From Roseomonas sp. OT10 (GTDB lineage: Bacteria > Pseudomonadota > Alphaproteobacteria > Acetobacterales > Acetobacteraceae), in assembly GCF_020991085.1 (NCBI RefSeq), contig NZ_CP087719.1, positions 62,001 through 126,000 on the forward strand: 64,000 nucleotides of DNA. Direction: 5' to 3'. Position numbers and translations under genes: made by a program. The notes under the pieces are model-generated. The model was given only the letters and a program-made list of their open reading frames with translations, did not search any database and was not told the DNA's origin. Each line of letters begins with the position of its first letter. The stretch's first letter is position 1. Below are positions 36,006 through 44,898 of this stretch, piece by piece.

Positions 36006-37172
36006 ATGTCCGCCATCGACCACATCCGCCGTTACCAGGAGGAGCTGGTCGCGCTCCGCCACGACCTGCACCAGCATCCGGAGCTGGGGATGGAGGAGCA
36101 CCGCACCGCGGAGATCGTCGCGACGCTGCTGGAGAGCTGGGGCATCACCGTGCATCGCGGCGTCGGCAAGACCGGCGTGGTCGGCGTGCTGACCAGTGGC
36201 AACGGCCACCGCGCCATCGGCCTGCGCGCCGACATGGACGCGCTGCCGCTGACGGAGCTGACGGACCTGCCCTTCAAGTCCACCGTGCCCGGCAAGATGC
36301 ACGCCTGCGGCCATGACGGGCACACGACGATGCTGCTCGGCGCGGCGCGGTATCTCGCGGAGACGCGGAACTTCGACGGCACGGTGACCTTCATCTTCCA
36401 GCCGGGCGAGGAGGGCTGTGGCGGCGCGCTGGCGATGCTGGAGGACGGGCTGTTCGACCGCTTCCCCTGCGACGCCATCTTCGGCATGCACAACCGCCCC
36501 GGCATGCCCGTGGGCCGGTACGGGATCGGCGCCGGCTCCTTCGCCGCCGGCGGCGCCTTCTTCGACATCACCGTGTCCGGCAAGGGCGCGCACGGCGCGC
36601 GGCCGGAGATGAGCGTCGATCCGGTGCTGGCCGCCTGCCACATCGCCACCGCGCTGCAATCCATCGTCGCGCGCAACGTCAACCCGCGCGAGGCGGCGGT
36701 GGTGAGCGTGACCAAGGTGACGGGCGGCGACGCCTACAACGTCATCCCCCAGACCGCCTCGCTGGCCGGCACGGCGCGCTTCTTCGCCCGCGAGGTCAGC
36801 GAGCAGATCGAGGCCGGCATCCGCCGCGTGGCGGAGGGCGTGGCCGCCGGGCTCGGCGCGACCGCCACGGTGGACTATCGCCTGATCTTCGCCCCCACCG
36901 TGAACGACGCCGCCCTGACCACCGCCTATGCCGACGCCGCCGCCGAGCTGGTGGGCGAGGCCGCCGTGGAGCGCGACACCGCGCCCGGCATGGGGTCGGA
37001 GGACTTCTCCTTCATGATGGAGAAGGTGCCCGGCGCCTACATCCACCTGGGCAACGGCGACGGCTTCTCGCCGCACCACCCGGGCTATGCCTTCAACGAC
37101 GACGCCATCCCATTCGGCGCCGCGCTCTATGCCCGCCTCGTCGAGCGGGAGGCGCCGAAGGGCAAGGGCTGA
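36006..37172 (+). CDS. M20-family amidohydrolase (hippurate hydrolase-like)
   Basis: A 388-residue metallo-amidohydrolase. Metal ligands are visible: GLRADMDALPL (Asp), KMHACGHDGHTTM (Cys/His), FQPGEEGCGGA (Glu-Glu), and FGMHNRPGMPVG (His). The dimerisation lid follows (FFDITVSGKGAHGARPE). It belongs to the IAA-amino acid hydrolase/hippuricase subgroup that cleaves N-acyl amino acids. It is convergent with the phthalate-type cluster; no link is shown. Confidence 0.93.
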   Translation: MSAIDHIRRYQEELVALRHDLHQHPELGMEEHRTAEIVATLLESWGITVHRGVGKTGVVGVLTSGNGHRAIGLRADMDALPLTELTDLPFKSTVPGKMHACGHDGHTTMLLGAARYLAETRNFDGTVTFIFQPGEEGCGGALAMLEDGLFDRFPCDAIFGMHNRPGMPVGRYGIGAGSFAAGGAFFDITVSGKGAHGARPEMSVDPVLAACHIATALQSIVARNVNPREAAVVSVTKVTGGDAYNVIPQTASLAGTARFFAREVSEQIEAGIRRVAEGVAAGLGATATVDYRLIFAPTVNDAALTTAYADAAAELVGEAAVERDTAPGMGSEDFSFMMEKVPGAYIHLGNGDGFSPHHPGYAFNDDAIPFGAALYARLVEREAPKGKG

Positions 37173-37210
37173 GGCCGGGCCGGAGCGCGTCGGCGCCTAC
37201 AAATGGGCGC

Positions 37211-38200
37211 CTACAGCCGGAAGACCTCCAGCGACGCCGGGTGGAACAGCTCCTCCGGCGTCAGGCGGCGGGGGGAGAGGCCCTGGGCGTGGTGCGCCTC
37301 GAGGAAGGCGTCGAGCACGTGGCGGTTCGGCTCCAGGCCATAGGACCAGAAGTCCGGGCCCATCAGGGCGCGGGCGCGCTGCAGCTGCTCCTCCACGAAG
37401 GGCAGGGTCACCTTGGTGGCGGCGGTGTTGGAAAGCTTCGCCAGCGCCGCCGACTTGGCCTCCTCGAAGGCCTTGTACAGCGCCCCGGGCAGGTAGCGGT
37501 GCTGCTCCGCCACATCCTTGCGGATGCCCAGCAGGTGCATGATCGGGAAGATGCGGGTCCGGCCGTACCACTCCGACGCCGCCTGCACCGGATCGGCCCA
37601 GAGCCGCCCCACCTGCGGATGGCCGCGATCGAAGCAGGACGGGGCGCGCGGCCCGATCACCGCGTCCAGCGTCCCCTCCGCCAGGGCGGAGGACAGGGTG
37701 GCGCCGGGCGGCAGATTCTCCAGCCGCACCTCCGGCGGCAGGTTCAGCGCGATCTTCTCCTCGCGCCCCGGATGCTCGTAGCCGCCGCGCACCCAGGTGA
37801 CGTCGGCGGGGCGGACGCCGTACTCCTCCAGCAGGGCGCGCACCCAGACATTGGCGGTGAGCTGGTACTCCGGCAGCCCGATGCGCCGCCCCTTCAGGTC
37901 CTCCGGCCGCTCGATGCCGCGGTCGGTGCGGATGTAGACGGAGGTGTGCCGGAAGGCGCGGGAGGGGAAGACGGGGATACCGACATAGGGGCAGTTCCCG
38001 GCCGCGGTCTTCACCGTGAAGGAGGAGAGCGAGAGCTCGCAGATGTCGAAATCCGCGTATTTGAAGGCGCGGAAGAAGATCTCCTCCGGGTCCAGGATGC
38101 TGAAGACCGGGTCCACCCCGTCGATCTGCACCGTGCCGTCCACCAGGGGGCGGATGCGGTCGTAGTCGCCGATGGCGAGGGACAGGCGAAGCTTGGTCAC
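37211..38200 (-). CDS. pht5: 4,5-dihydroxyphthalate decarboxylase-like
   Basis: A 329-residue protein beginning MTKLRLSLAIGDYDRIRPLVDG at GTG 38200, with FDICELSLSSFTVKTAAG and GLPEYQLTANVWVRALLEEYGV. It is the Pht5/OphC family (periplasmic-binding-protein fold used as a decarboxylase of 4,5-dihydroxyphthalate to protocatechuate). It is often mis-annotated as an ABC binding protein; no signal peptide is present, which supports the enzyme. It is the last gene of the five-gene minus-strand cluster. Confidence 0.82.
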   Translation of the reverse strand: MTKLRLSLAIGDYDRIRPLVDGTVQIDGVDPVFSILDPEEIFFRAFKYADFDICELSLSSFTVKTAAGNCPYVGIPVFPSRAFRHTSVYIRTDRGIERPEDLKGRRIGLPEYQLTANVWVRALLEEYGVRPADVTWVRGGYEHPGREEKIALNLPPEVRLENLPPGATLSSALAEGTLDAVIGPRAPSCFDRGHPQVGRLWADPVQAASEWYGRTRIFPIMHLLGIRKDVAEQHRYLPGALYKAFEEAKSAALAKLSNTAATKVTLPFVEEQLQRARALMGPDFWSYGLEPNRHVLDAFLEAHHAQGLSPRRLTPEELFHPASLEVFRL

Positions 38201-38282
38201 GGGCGACTCCCGGATGGCTGGCGGGCACCCTGCCGCATCCGGCAGGGCAGGCAAGGGGGCGGCCGGGGCTGGCCGCCCGGAT

Positions 38283-38477
38283 TCAGCCGCCCTGGCGGCG
38301 CGGCATGCTGGCCGCGGCCGCGAGGATGGCGATGGCGTCGTTCTCCGCCGCCGCGGCCGACTGGTAGCGCGGCTGCGTGGTGACGAAGGGGGAGGGCGCG
38401 TCATGCGGCCGGTAGATCTCGAGGAAGTATTTCCCCGAGGCCTCGTCGCGCGCCGCCTCGATCCGGATCAGGGCCAT
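38283..38477 (-). CDS. small protein of the phthalate-type cluster
   Basis: A 64-residue protein (MALIRIEAARDEASGKYFLEIYRPHD...AAENDAIAILAAAASMPRRQGG). It stands alone between the Bug gene and the decarboxylase with short gaps, and its stop and start fit the operon. The sequence is amphipathic. The function is unknown; it is too short to be an enzyme. Confidence 0.65.
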   Translation of the reverse strand: MALIRIEAARDEASGKYFLEIYRPHDAPSPFVTTQPRYQSAAAAENDAIAILAAAASMPRRQGG

Positions 38478-38487
38478 GGCCGGCGCC

Positions 38488-39471
38488 CTATTCCGGCCGG
38501 ATGCCGGCGGCGCGGATGATCGCGCCGTTGCGATCCTGCTCCGCGATCTGCAGCTTCGCGAAGTCGGCGCTGCTCTCGTGGATCGGGGCGCAGCCGAGCT
38601 CGGTCAGGCGCTGCACGATCGCGGGGTCGCGCAGGGCGGCGTCGGCGGATTTGCGGATCTCCTCCACCTTGGCCGCCGGCAGGCCCTTCGGGCCCCAGAT
38701 CGCCGTCCAGCCCTCGAACAGCATCTCCGGATGGCCGGCCTCCGCCATCGTCGGCACCTCCGGCAGGATGGCGACGCGCCCTGGCGCGGTGACGGCGAAG
38801 GCGCGGAGTTGCCCGCCCTGGATCAGCGGCAGCACGGCACCGAGCGGGGCGAACATCAGCGCGACCGAGCCGGCGATCAGGTCGTTCACCGCGGGGCCGG
38901 AGCCGCGATAGGCCACGATCGTCAGATCCGCCCCCAGCTTCTGCCCCAGCGCCGCGGCGCCGAGCTGGCCGACGGAGCCCAGGGTGGAGCCGGCGAAGGC
39001 GAAGCGGTTGGGCTCGCGCCTCACCGCGTCGACCAGGCTGCGGATCTCCGCCTGCTTCACGTGCTCCGCCCCGCCCACCAGCACGTAGGGGATGCTGACC
39101 GTGCGCGTGACCGGGGTGAAGTCGGCGATGGCGTCGAAGGGCACGCCGCGCTGCACGAACTTCAGCACGAGGTGGACCTCGTTCGAGTAGAGCAGCGTCT
39201 GCCCGTCCGGCGCGGAACGCGCCACCTCCTGCGCCCCCACGGCACCGTTGGCGCCGGAGCGGTTCTCGATCACCAGCGTCTGGTTCAGCGTCTCCGCCAT
39301 GCGGTTGACCAGCAGACGCGCGGTGACGTCGGTGGTGCCGCCGGGCGGATAGGGCACGACCACGCGCGCGACGCCGCGCTGTGCCCGCGCCTGCCCCGCC
39401 AGCGCCAGCCCCAATGTCGTGCCGAGCCCCAGCCGCAGCGCGGCGCGGCGCGAGAATGGATCGTCCAGCAT
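38488..39471 (-). CDS. Bug-type solute-binding protein (TTT family)
   Basis: A 327-residue tripartite-tricarboxylate-transporter binding protein. It has a twin-arginine-like signal (FSRRAALRLGLGTTLGLALAG, cut about residue 30). The Bug core follows: VVVPYPPGGTTDVTARLL, LVIENRSGANGAVGAQEVA, YRGSGPAVNDLIAGSVALMF and a C-terminal PTMAEAGHPEM. In aromatic-acid clusters these proteins bind phthalate or similar carboxylates. No membrane partners lie nearby. GGGGAGAG precedes ATG 39471. Confidence 0.9.
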   Translation of the reverse strand: MLDDPFSRRAALRLGLGTTLGLALAGQARAQRGVARVVVPYPPGGTTDVTARLLVNRMAETLNQTLVIENRSGANGAVGAQEVARSAPDGQTLLYSNEVHLVLKFVQRGVPFDAIADFTPVTRTVSIPYVLVGGAEHVKQAEIRSLVDAVRREPNRFAFAGSTLGSVGQLGAAALGQKLGADLTIVAYRGSGPAVNDLIAGSVALMFAPLGAVLPLIQGGQLRAFAVTAPGRVAILPEVPTMAEAGHPEMLFEGWTAIWGPKGLPAAKVEEIRKSADAALRDPAIVQRLTELGCAPIHESSADFAKLQIAEQDRNGAIIRAAGIRPE

Positions 39472-39521
39472 CGTTCTCTCCCCAGAATCCCCGGCGCCGC
39501 CGCCTGGCGGGCCGCCCTGAC

Positions 39522-40715
39522 TCACCCAGCCCCCTGATGGCGCAGCGCGACCTCCCGCCCCGTGCGGGCGGATTCCAGCAGCGCCAGGCAGATCTCCAGC
39601 GTGGCCAGGCCCCACTCGCCGGAATGCAGCGGCGGGATGCCCCGCGCGACCGCGTCGTACAGCTCCTCCGCCACCTCCTGCCGCGCGACGGCGGGGGGCG
39701 GCAGGGCCTCGAAGCGGCGCTCCGTGTCGCCATGGACCATCACGCCCTGCGGCGTCGGCCGCAGCGCGGCCCGCTCGCAGGAGACCAGGACCAGGCCGAA
39801 ATGGTTGTAGGCGGGCGGGGGCGCCGCGCTCCGCGCCTCGCCGGCATCGAGGTTCGTGCCGTAGGCGCGCCGGTTCTTCAGCGCCGCCTCCTCCTCGCGC
39901 GAGCGGATATGGGCGAGCGCGGCCCGCGCCTCGCCGTAGCGGCCGGGGTCGCGCGGCAGGCCCATCTCGCCGAACCAGCCCTGGAACTCGTCCGTGTCGA
40001 AATGCGCATGGCCGTCGTAGGTCAGCGTCGCCGACAGCCCCTCGCCGAAGTCGAGCAAGGCGTTGTACGCGCCCTCCGTCCCGCGGGCCGGGTCCCAGAC
40101 CGAGGCCGCGGCGCGGATGGACCGCGCGGGCCGCCCGGCCAGCAGGCGCACCACCTCCACCTGATGCGGCGCCTGGGAGAAGATCGCGCCGCCCCCCTGC
40201 GCCGTGTCCAGCTCCTCCGGCCGGCGCGGGCGGTAGAGGTAGTCCGTGGCGTTCAGCGCGGTGATCATGCGCGGCGCGCCGTAGGCGCCGGAGCGGATCA
40301 TCTCCCGCGCCAGGCGATAGGGCGCATCGAAGGAATGGCTATGCCCGACCAGCAGATGCACGCCGCCCGCCCGCGCCGCCGCGATCATCGCCTGCGCCTC
40401 CTCCAGGCTCAGCGCGAGCGGCTTCTCCACCAGCACGTGCTTGCCGGCCGCGGCGGCCGCACGGACGTGATCCAGGTGGAACTGGTGCGGGGAGGCGACA
40501 TAGACCGCCTGCACCGCCGGATCGGCGCAGAGGGCGGCGACATCCTCGTGGGTGCGGGCGCCCGCGAAGTCGCGCGCGAAGCAGGCGCGCGCTTCCGGCC
40601 GCGGGTCGCAGGCGGCGACGAGGCGGAGGCGCGGATGCTGCACCAGGGTCGGCAGCATCAGCATGAAGGCGCGGCCGAGGCCGACCACGCCGAGCTGGAC
40701 GGCGTCCTGCCGCAT
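39522..40715 (-). CDS. pht4: Gfo/Idh/MocA oxidoreductase, Pht4-like
   Basis: A 397-residue NAD(P)-dependent oxidoreductase: QLGVVGLGRAFMLMLPTL (nucleotide-binding), VLVEKPLALSLEEAQAMI (EKP motif), and the GGAIFSQAPHQVEVVRLL catalytic region. Phthalate dihydrodiol dehydrogenase (Pht4/OphB) belongs to this family. The start ATG 40715 overlaps the reductase stop (TGATG), so it is coupled to it. Its position between reductase and decarboxylase supports the role. Confidence 0.75.
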   Translation of the reverse strand: MRQDAVQLGVVGLGRAFMLMLPTLVQHPRLRLVAACDPRPEARACFARDFAGARTHEDVAALCADPAVQAVYVASPHQFHLDHVRAAAAAGKHVLVEKPLALSLEEAQAMIAAARAGGVHLLVGHSHSFDAPYRLAREMIRSGAYGAPRMITALNATDYLYRPRRPEELDTAQGGGAIFSQAPHQVEVVRLLAGRPARSIRAAASVWDPARGTEGAYNALLDFGEGLSATLTYDGHAHFDTDEFQGWFGEMGLPRDPGRYGEARAALAHIRSREEEAALKNRRAYGTNLDAGEARSAAPPPAYNHFGLVLVSCERAALRPTPQGVMVHGDTERRFEALPPPAVARQEVAEELYDAVARGIPPLHSGEWGLATLEICLALLESARTGREVALRHQGAG

Positions 40716-41680
40716 CACAGGTCGAGCACGAGGGTGCCGGACTTCGCCCGGGAGACGCAGATCATCAGCGCCGACTTCCGCTCCGCCGGCGTCAGCACCA
40801 TGTCGCGATGGTCCACCTCGCCATCGAGGTAGCGGGTGCGGCAGGTGCCGCAGGTGCCGCTCTCGCAGGAGGAGGGCGCCTTGCGGCCATGGGCGCGCAG
40901 CACCTCCAGGATCGTGGTGCCGACGGGGACGTTCAGCGTCTCCCCCCCGCGGCCCAGGCGGATGTCGAAGGGCGCGTCGTCGGCGCGCGGGCGGACCAGG
41001 TCGGAGCCGAAATCCTCGAAGTGGACCGTGTTCTCCGGCCAGTGGCCGGTCATGTCCTTCACCGCATCCATCAGCGGCCGGGGGCCGCAGCAGTAGATGT
41101 GCGCCTTGCCCGGCTCCTCGAAGACCGGCCAGAGGTCGTAGGCGTTGGCGATGTCGCCCTCATCGTGATGGATCAGCACGTGGTCGGCGAGGCCGGGGTC
41201 GGACAGGTCGCCCAGGAAGGCGGTGCCGGCGGCGTTGCGGGTCAGGTAGTAGAGGCGGAAGGGCTTGTCGCCCCGGCTGCGGATCGTGCGGATCATCGAC
41301 AGGATCGGGGTGATGCCGATGCCGCCGGCGACGAAGATGTATTCGGGGGCGCGCAGGTCGAGGGCGAACAGGTTGCGCGGCTCCGACACCTCCAGCGTGT
41401 CGCCCTCCTTCACCCCGTCGATCAGGCTGACCGAGCCGCCGCGCCCGCCCTCCTCGCGCTTCACCGCGATGACGTAGCGGTCGCGCTCGGCGGCGTCGTT
41501 GCAGATCGAGTAGTTGCGCATGGCGCCGCTGGGCACGCGGACGGACAGGTGCGCGCCGGGGGTGAAGGCCGGCAGCTCCGCGCCCTGCGGGTGGCGCAGC
41601 TCGAAGAGGCGGATGCCATCGGCGGCCGGTTCCGAACGCAGGACTCGCAGCGGCAGCAGCGCCGGCTCTCCGGTATCCAT
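40715..41680 (-). CDS. pht2: phthalate dioxygenase reductase-like (FMN, 2Fe-2S)
   Basis: A 321-residue class IA reductase. The N-terminal flavin domain shows RNYSICNDAAERDRYVIAVKRE. The NAD-binding domain has FVAGGIGITPILSMIRTI and YCCGPRPLMDAV. The C-terminal plant-type ferredoxin has Cys at 272, 277, 280 and 308 (SSCESGTCGTCRTRYLDGEV...ICVSRA). It passes electrons from NADH to a Rieske oxygenase, here encoded divergently at 41960. Confidence 0.88.
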   Translation of the reverse strand: MDTGEPALLPLRVLRSEPAADGIRLFELRHPQGAELPAFTPGAHLSVRVPSGAMRNYSICNDAAERDRYVIAVKREEGGRGGSVSLIDGVKEGDTLEVSEPRNLFALDLRAPEYIFVAGGIGITPILSMIRTIRSRGDKPFRLYYLTRNAAGTAFLGDLSDPGLADHVLIHHDEGDIANAYDLWPVFEEPGKAHIYCCGPRPLMDAVKDMTGHWPENTVHFEDFGSDLVRPRADDAPFDIRLGRGGETLNVPVGTTILEVLRAHGRKAPSSCESGTCGTCRTRYLDGEVDHRDMVLTPAERKSALMICVSRAKSGTLVLDL

Positions 41681-41740
41681 GCCTGTCTGTCCTCCCCGTA
41701 CCCTAGCCCGGCCTGGCGGGCCTGCCGTTCGTCGGGATTT

Positions 41741-41760
41741 GATTAGAAGACTAAGTAAAT
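41741..41760. promoter_or_regulatory. operator, reductase-proximal
   Basis: The 20-bp site GATTAGAAGACTAAGTAAAT differs at only three positions from the site at 41881-41900. The core TTAG-N4-CTAA is an inverted repeat. It lies 60-80 bp ahead of the reductase start, where a repressor would block that promoter. Confidence 0.65.
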
Positions 41761-41880
41761 ACCGGCAAGGGGATTCTGGACGATTTTGGGCCTCTTTCCA
41801 AAGTTGCGAGACGTTCTCACATATCGCGCCGACGGTCCGGAGATTCGGGCTCGACAGGAGTAACCCCTTCCGCTAAAGAT

Positions 41881-41900
41881 ACTTAGAACACTAAGTAAAT
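41881..41900. promoter_or_regulatory. operator, oxygenase-proximal
   Basis: ACTTAG-AACA-CTAAGT is a perfect 6-bp inverted repeat, 60 bp before the oxygenase start. With the sister site 140 bp away it suits a dimeric MarR-type regulator, and such a gene lies just downstream (43381). Confidence 0.7.
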
Positions 41901-41959
41901 GGACGGCGGGCGATCAGCCCGGCCGGCCGCCTGGTCCCGAGCGAGCGAGGAAGCGACCC

Positions 41960-43294
41960 ATGCTCACCGCCGAAGAGAACGAACTGCTCTGCCGCATCGA
42001 GGGCGATGCCCCGATGGGCCAGCTCATGCGCCGCCACTGGGTGCCCGCCCTGCTGACCGAGCAACTGGCGGAGCCGGACGGCAAGCCGGTCCGCGTCACC
42101 CTGTTCGGCGAAAGGCTCGTCGCCTTCCGCGACAGCGAGGGCCGCATCGGGCTGCTGGGCGAGTTCTGCCCGCACCGGAAGGCGTCGCTGGCCTTCGGCC
42201 GCAACGAGAATTGCGGCCTGCGCTGCCTCTACCACGGCTGGAAGTTCGACGTGGACGGCAACGTCACCGACATGCCCTCCGAGCCGAAGGAGAGCGGCTT
42301 CGCCGAGCGCGTGAAGCACAAATCCTACCCGACCCGCGAGGCAGGCGGCTTCGTCTGGGCCTATATGGGCCCGCCCGAGCTGATGCCGGAGTTCGAGGCG
42401 CCGGCCTGGGCGCCGACGCCGGACACCAGGGTCGCGGTGGTGCGCATCCAGCTTCCCTGCAACTGGGCGCAGATCATGGAGGGGCAGATCGACAGCGCCC
42501 ACTCCTCCTCGCTCCACTCCTCCGACATGAAGCCGGCGCGCGGCGAGGCGCAGGCGCTGGAGACGCACTGGGTGCGCCCCTCCACCGACAAGAACCCGCG
42601 CATCCAGGTGCAGGTGACGAATTACGGCATGCGCTACGCCGCGATCCGCCGCCCGATCATGAATGCCGCGACGCACGACTACGTGCGAATCACCTGCTTC
42701 GTCGCGCCCTTCGCCGCGCTGATCCCGCCCAACGCCTCCTACAACGTGGCGAGCGTGATCGTGCCGCGCGACGACACCAGCAGCTACTTCCACTTCATCG
42801 CCTGGAACAACACGGGCGGCGGCATCGACACCGAGGCCTGGCGGAAGTTCTGCGTCGCCCAGGTGGGCGTCGACCTGGATTCCGACTTCCGCCCGGTCAA
42901 GCGGCTGGCGGAGAACGACTACCTGCAGGACCGCGAGGCGATGCGGAGCGGCTCCTTCACCGGCATCCCGGGCATCCCGAACCAGGATATCGCCATGTGG
43001 GAGTCGATGGGCCCGATCGCCGACCGCACCGCCGAGCGGCTGGGCGCGAGCGACATCGCGGTGATCCAGTTCCGCCGCATCATGCTCGATGCCCTGGCGC
43101 GCTTCCAGGAGGGGGCGGAGCCGATCGGCCTCGCCGCGCCGCACCTGGCCCAGGCCGCCCTGCGCTCCTATCAGGGCGTGGTGCCGAAGACGGAGAACTG
43201 GCGCCTGCTCGGCACCTCCAAGGAGGAGGCCGCGTACCTCTCCGGCATGGAGATGGAGGAGGACGAGCGGGAGATGGCGCAGGCCGTCGCATGA
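41960..43294 (+). CDS. pht3: Rieske oxygenase, phthalate 4,5-dioxygenase-like
   Basis: A 444-residue oxygenase alpha subunit. The Rieske centre ligands are C70, H72, C89 and H92 (FCPHRKASL, CLYHGWKF). The mononuclear iron ligands probably include D178, H181 and H186 (GQIDSAHSSSLH). The length and the GDAPMGQLMRRHWVPALL start fit the Pht3/OphA2 group. With the reductase, dehydrogenase and decarboxylase it gives the 4,5-route from phthalate to protocatechuate; the substrate could be a related aromatic acid. Confidence 0.87.
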   Translation: MLTAEENELLCRIEGDAPMGQLMRRHWVPALLTEQLAEPDGKPVRVTLFGERLVAFRDSEGRIGLLGEFCPHRKASLAFGRNENCGLRCLYHGWKFDVDGNVTDMPSEPKESGFAERVKHKSYPTREAGGFVWAYMGPPELMPEFEAPAWAPTPDTRVAVVRIQLPCNWAQIMEGQIDSAHSSSLHSSDMKPARGEAQALETHWVRPSTDKNPRIQVQVTNYGMRYAAIRRPIMNAATHDYVRITCFVAPFAALIPPNASYNVASVIVPRDDTSSYFHFIAWNNTGGGIDTEAWRKFCVAQVGVDLDSDFRPVKRLAENDYLQDREAMRSGSFTGIPGIPNQDIAMWESMGPIADRTAERLGASDIAVIQFRRIMLDALARFQEGAEPIGLAAPHLAQAALRSYQGVVPKTENWRLLGTSKEEAAYLSGMEMEEDEREMAQAVA

Positions 43295-43360
43295 GGAGCC
43301 GGGGCGGCGCCGCCGCCGCCCCCATCCGGCCCCGCCGGGGCGAGGTTTCCCCCGGCGGCG

Positions 43361-43380
43361 GCGCCATCCTAGGATGGCGC
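43361..43380. promoter_or_regulatory. 20-bp perfect palindrome at marR start
   Basis: GCGCCATCCT and AGGATGGCGC form a perfect palindrome that abuts the marR start codon. Its right arm holds the AGGA of the likely ribosome-binding site, so it could act as an autoregulatory operator or as an RNA hairpin that hides the site. It does not resemble the ACTTAG-type operators. Confidence 0.55.
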
Positions 43381-43842
43381 ATGGACATGCCGCCTTCCGC
43401 CGCCGGGCTGACGGAACCGCTGCCCTTCGACCAGAGCCTGGGCTTCCTCGTGCGCGACCTGAACCGCGCCATCCAGCGCCACCTGCAAGCCCGGCTGCAG
43501 GCGCATGGCGTGGCGCCGGGCGGGTGGTACTTCCTGCGCGTGCTGTGGGAGGAGGACGGGCTGACCCAGAGCGAGCTGGCCAGGCGCGTCGGCATGATGG
43601 AGCCCACCGCCGTCATCGCCCTGCGCGGGTTGGAGGAGGGCGGCTGGATCCATCGCGTCCGCTCCGAGACGGACAGGCGCAAGGTCCATATCCACCTCAC
43701 CCCCTCCGGCCGGGCGTTGCGGGCCGAGCTGATGCCGGAGGCCCACGGGGTGAACCGGCGTGCGACGCAGAACCTCACGGCGGATGAGGTGCGGATGCTG
43801 CTGTCCCTCCTGCGCCGCGCCCGCAGCAACTTCGAGGACTGA
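43381..43842 (+). CDS. MarR-family regulator
   Basis: A 153-residue winged-helix regulator: LGFLVRDLNRAIQRHLQARL, then LTQSELARRVGMMEPTAVIALRGLEEGGWIHRV (recognition helix) and SETDRRKVHIHLTPSGRAL (wing). MarR proteins respond to aromatic acids. Its place next to the oxygenase suggests it binds the two TTAG-N4-CTAA sites. ATG 43381 directly follows a perfect palindrome. Confidence 0.9.
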   Translation: MDMPPSAAGLTEPLPFDQSLGFLVRDLNRAIQRHLQARLQAHGVAPGGWYFLRVLWEEDGLTQSELARRVGMMEPTAVIALRGLEEGGWIHRVRSETDRRKVHIHLTPSGRALRAELMPEAHGVNRRATQNLTADEVRMLLSLLRRARSNFED

Positions 43843-43850
43843 ACGGCGCC

Positions 43851-44834
43851 CTACGCCGCCACCCGCACCGGCTGGCCGGTCCGCGCGGATTCCGTCGCCG
43901 CATCCGCCAGCAGCAGGGCCTTCAGCCCGTCCTCGCCGGTCGGCGCCGCCGGCTTGCCGTCCAGCACCGCGGCAATGAAGGCGTCCAGCTCGGCGCGGTA
44001 GGCGGCGTCGTAGCGTTCCAGGAAGAAGGGCAGCGCCGGGTCGGTGGTGAAGCCCGACCTCCCGGCGGATTCCACCGTGGTCTGCGTCATGTTCCCCGCC
44101 CGCAGCAGGCCGAGCGACCCATGCGCCTCGATGCGCTGGTCGTAGCCATAGGTGGCGCGGCGGGAGTTGCTGATCTGGCAGAGCTTCCCGCTGGCCGTCT
44201 TCAGCGTCACGGCGGCGGAATCCACGTCGCCCGCCGCGCCGATCGCCGGGTCCACCAGGGCGGCCGCGGCCGCGTAGATCTCCACCGGCTCCTCGCCCAG
44301 GAGGAAGCGCGCCATGTCCAGGTCGTGGATCATCATGTCGCGGAACAGCCCGCCGGATTGCGCGACATAGCTGGCGGGGGGCGGCGAAGGATCGCGGCTG
44401 ATGATGGTCAGCATCTCCAGCGCGCCGATCTCGCCCGCCGCCAGGCGCCGTTGCAGGGCGGCGAAGCTGGGGTCGAACCGCCGGTTGAAGCCCACCATCA
44501 GCGGCACGCCCGCCCGCTCGACCGCCGCAAGGCAGTCGCGCACCCGCCGGGCCGAGAGGTCCACCGGCTTCTCGCAGAACACCGCCTGGCCGGCCGCCGC
44601 CGCGCGCTCGATGTAGTCGGCATGGGTGGGGGTGGGCGAGCCGATCAGCACCGCCCGGGCCTGGAACGCCGCCTCCAGCGGGATCGCCCGGCTGCCGCAG
44701 GCGGCGGCCAGGGCCTCCGCCGCGGCGGTGTCGGGGTCCGAGACCCCGGAGAGGCGCGCCCGCGGGTGCAGGGCGATGTTGCGCGCATGGATGCGGCCGA
44801 TCCGACCGGCCCCGATCACGGCGATGTCCAGCAT
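43851..44834 (-). CDS. iolG: inositol 2-dehydrogenase
   Basis: A 327-residue Gfo/Idh/MocA enzyme that oxidises myo-inositol to 2-keto-inositol (scyllo-inosose). Features: IAVIGAGRIGRIHARNI (Rossmann), VFCEKPVDLSARRV (EKP Lys), GFNRRFDPSFAAL, and GGLFRDMMIHDLDMARFLLG (catalytic Asp-His). It is divergent from iolC, with a palindromic operator between them. Context makes inositol the likely substrate. Confidence 0.9.
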   Translation of the reverse strand: MLDIAVIGAGRIGRIHARNIALHPRARLSGVSDPDTAAAEALAAACGSRAIPLEAAFQARAVLIGSPTPTHADYIERAAAAGQAVFCEKPVDLSARRVRDCLAAVERAGVPLMVGFNRRFDPSFAALQRRLAAGEIGALEMLTIISRDPSPPPASYVAQSGGLFRDMMIHDLDMARFLLGEEPVEIYAAAAALVDPAIGAAGDVDSAAVTLKTASGKLCQISNSRRATYGYDQRIEAHGSLGLLRAGNMTQTTVESAGRSGFTTDPALPFFLERYDAAYRAELDAFIAAVLDGKPAAPTGEDGLKALLLADAATESARTGQPVRVAA

Positions 44835-44880
44835 GGCCGTTCCTCCCTGATGTCGCGCGAAGGCTGATTTCGCACGGATG

Positions 44881-44898
44881 TTCTGAAATTATTCAGAA
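44881..44898. promoter_or_regulatory. iolG/iolC intergenic operator
   Basis: TTCTGAA-ATTA-TTCAGAA is a perfect 7-bp inverted repeat in the 159-bp divergent region. A TTGACA lies 5 bp to its right (44904-44909). It is the natural site for an inositol-responsive repressor (RpiR/LacI/GntR type), but no such gene is in the window. Confidence 0.65.

Noticed and set aside
37211-38200. ABC-transporter substrate-binding protein annotation for the gene at 37211
   Set aside because: There is no signal peptide and no permease nearby; the sequence start and context fit the cytoplasmic dihydroxyphthalate decarboxylase family better.
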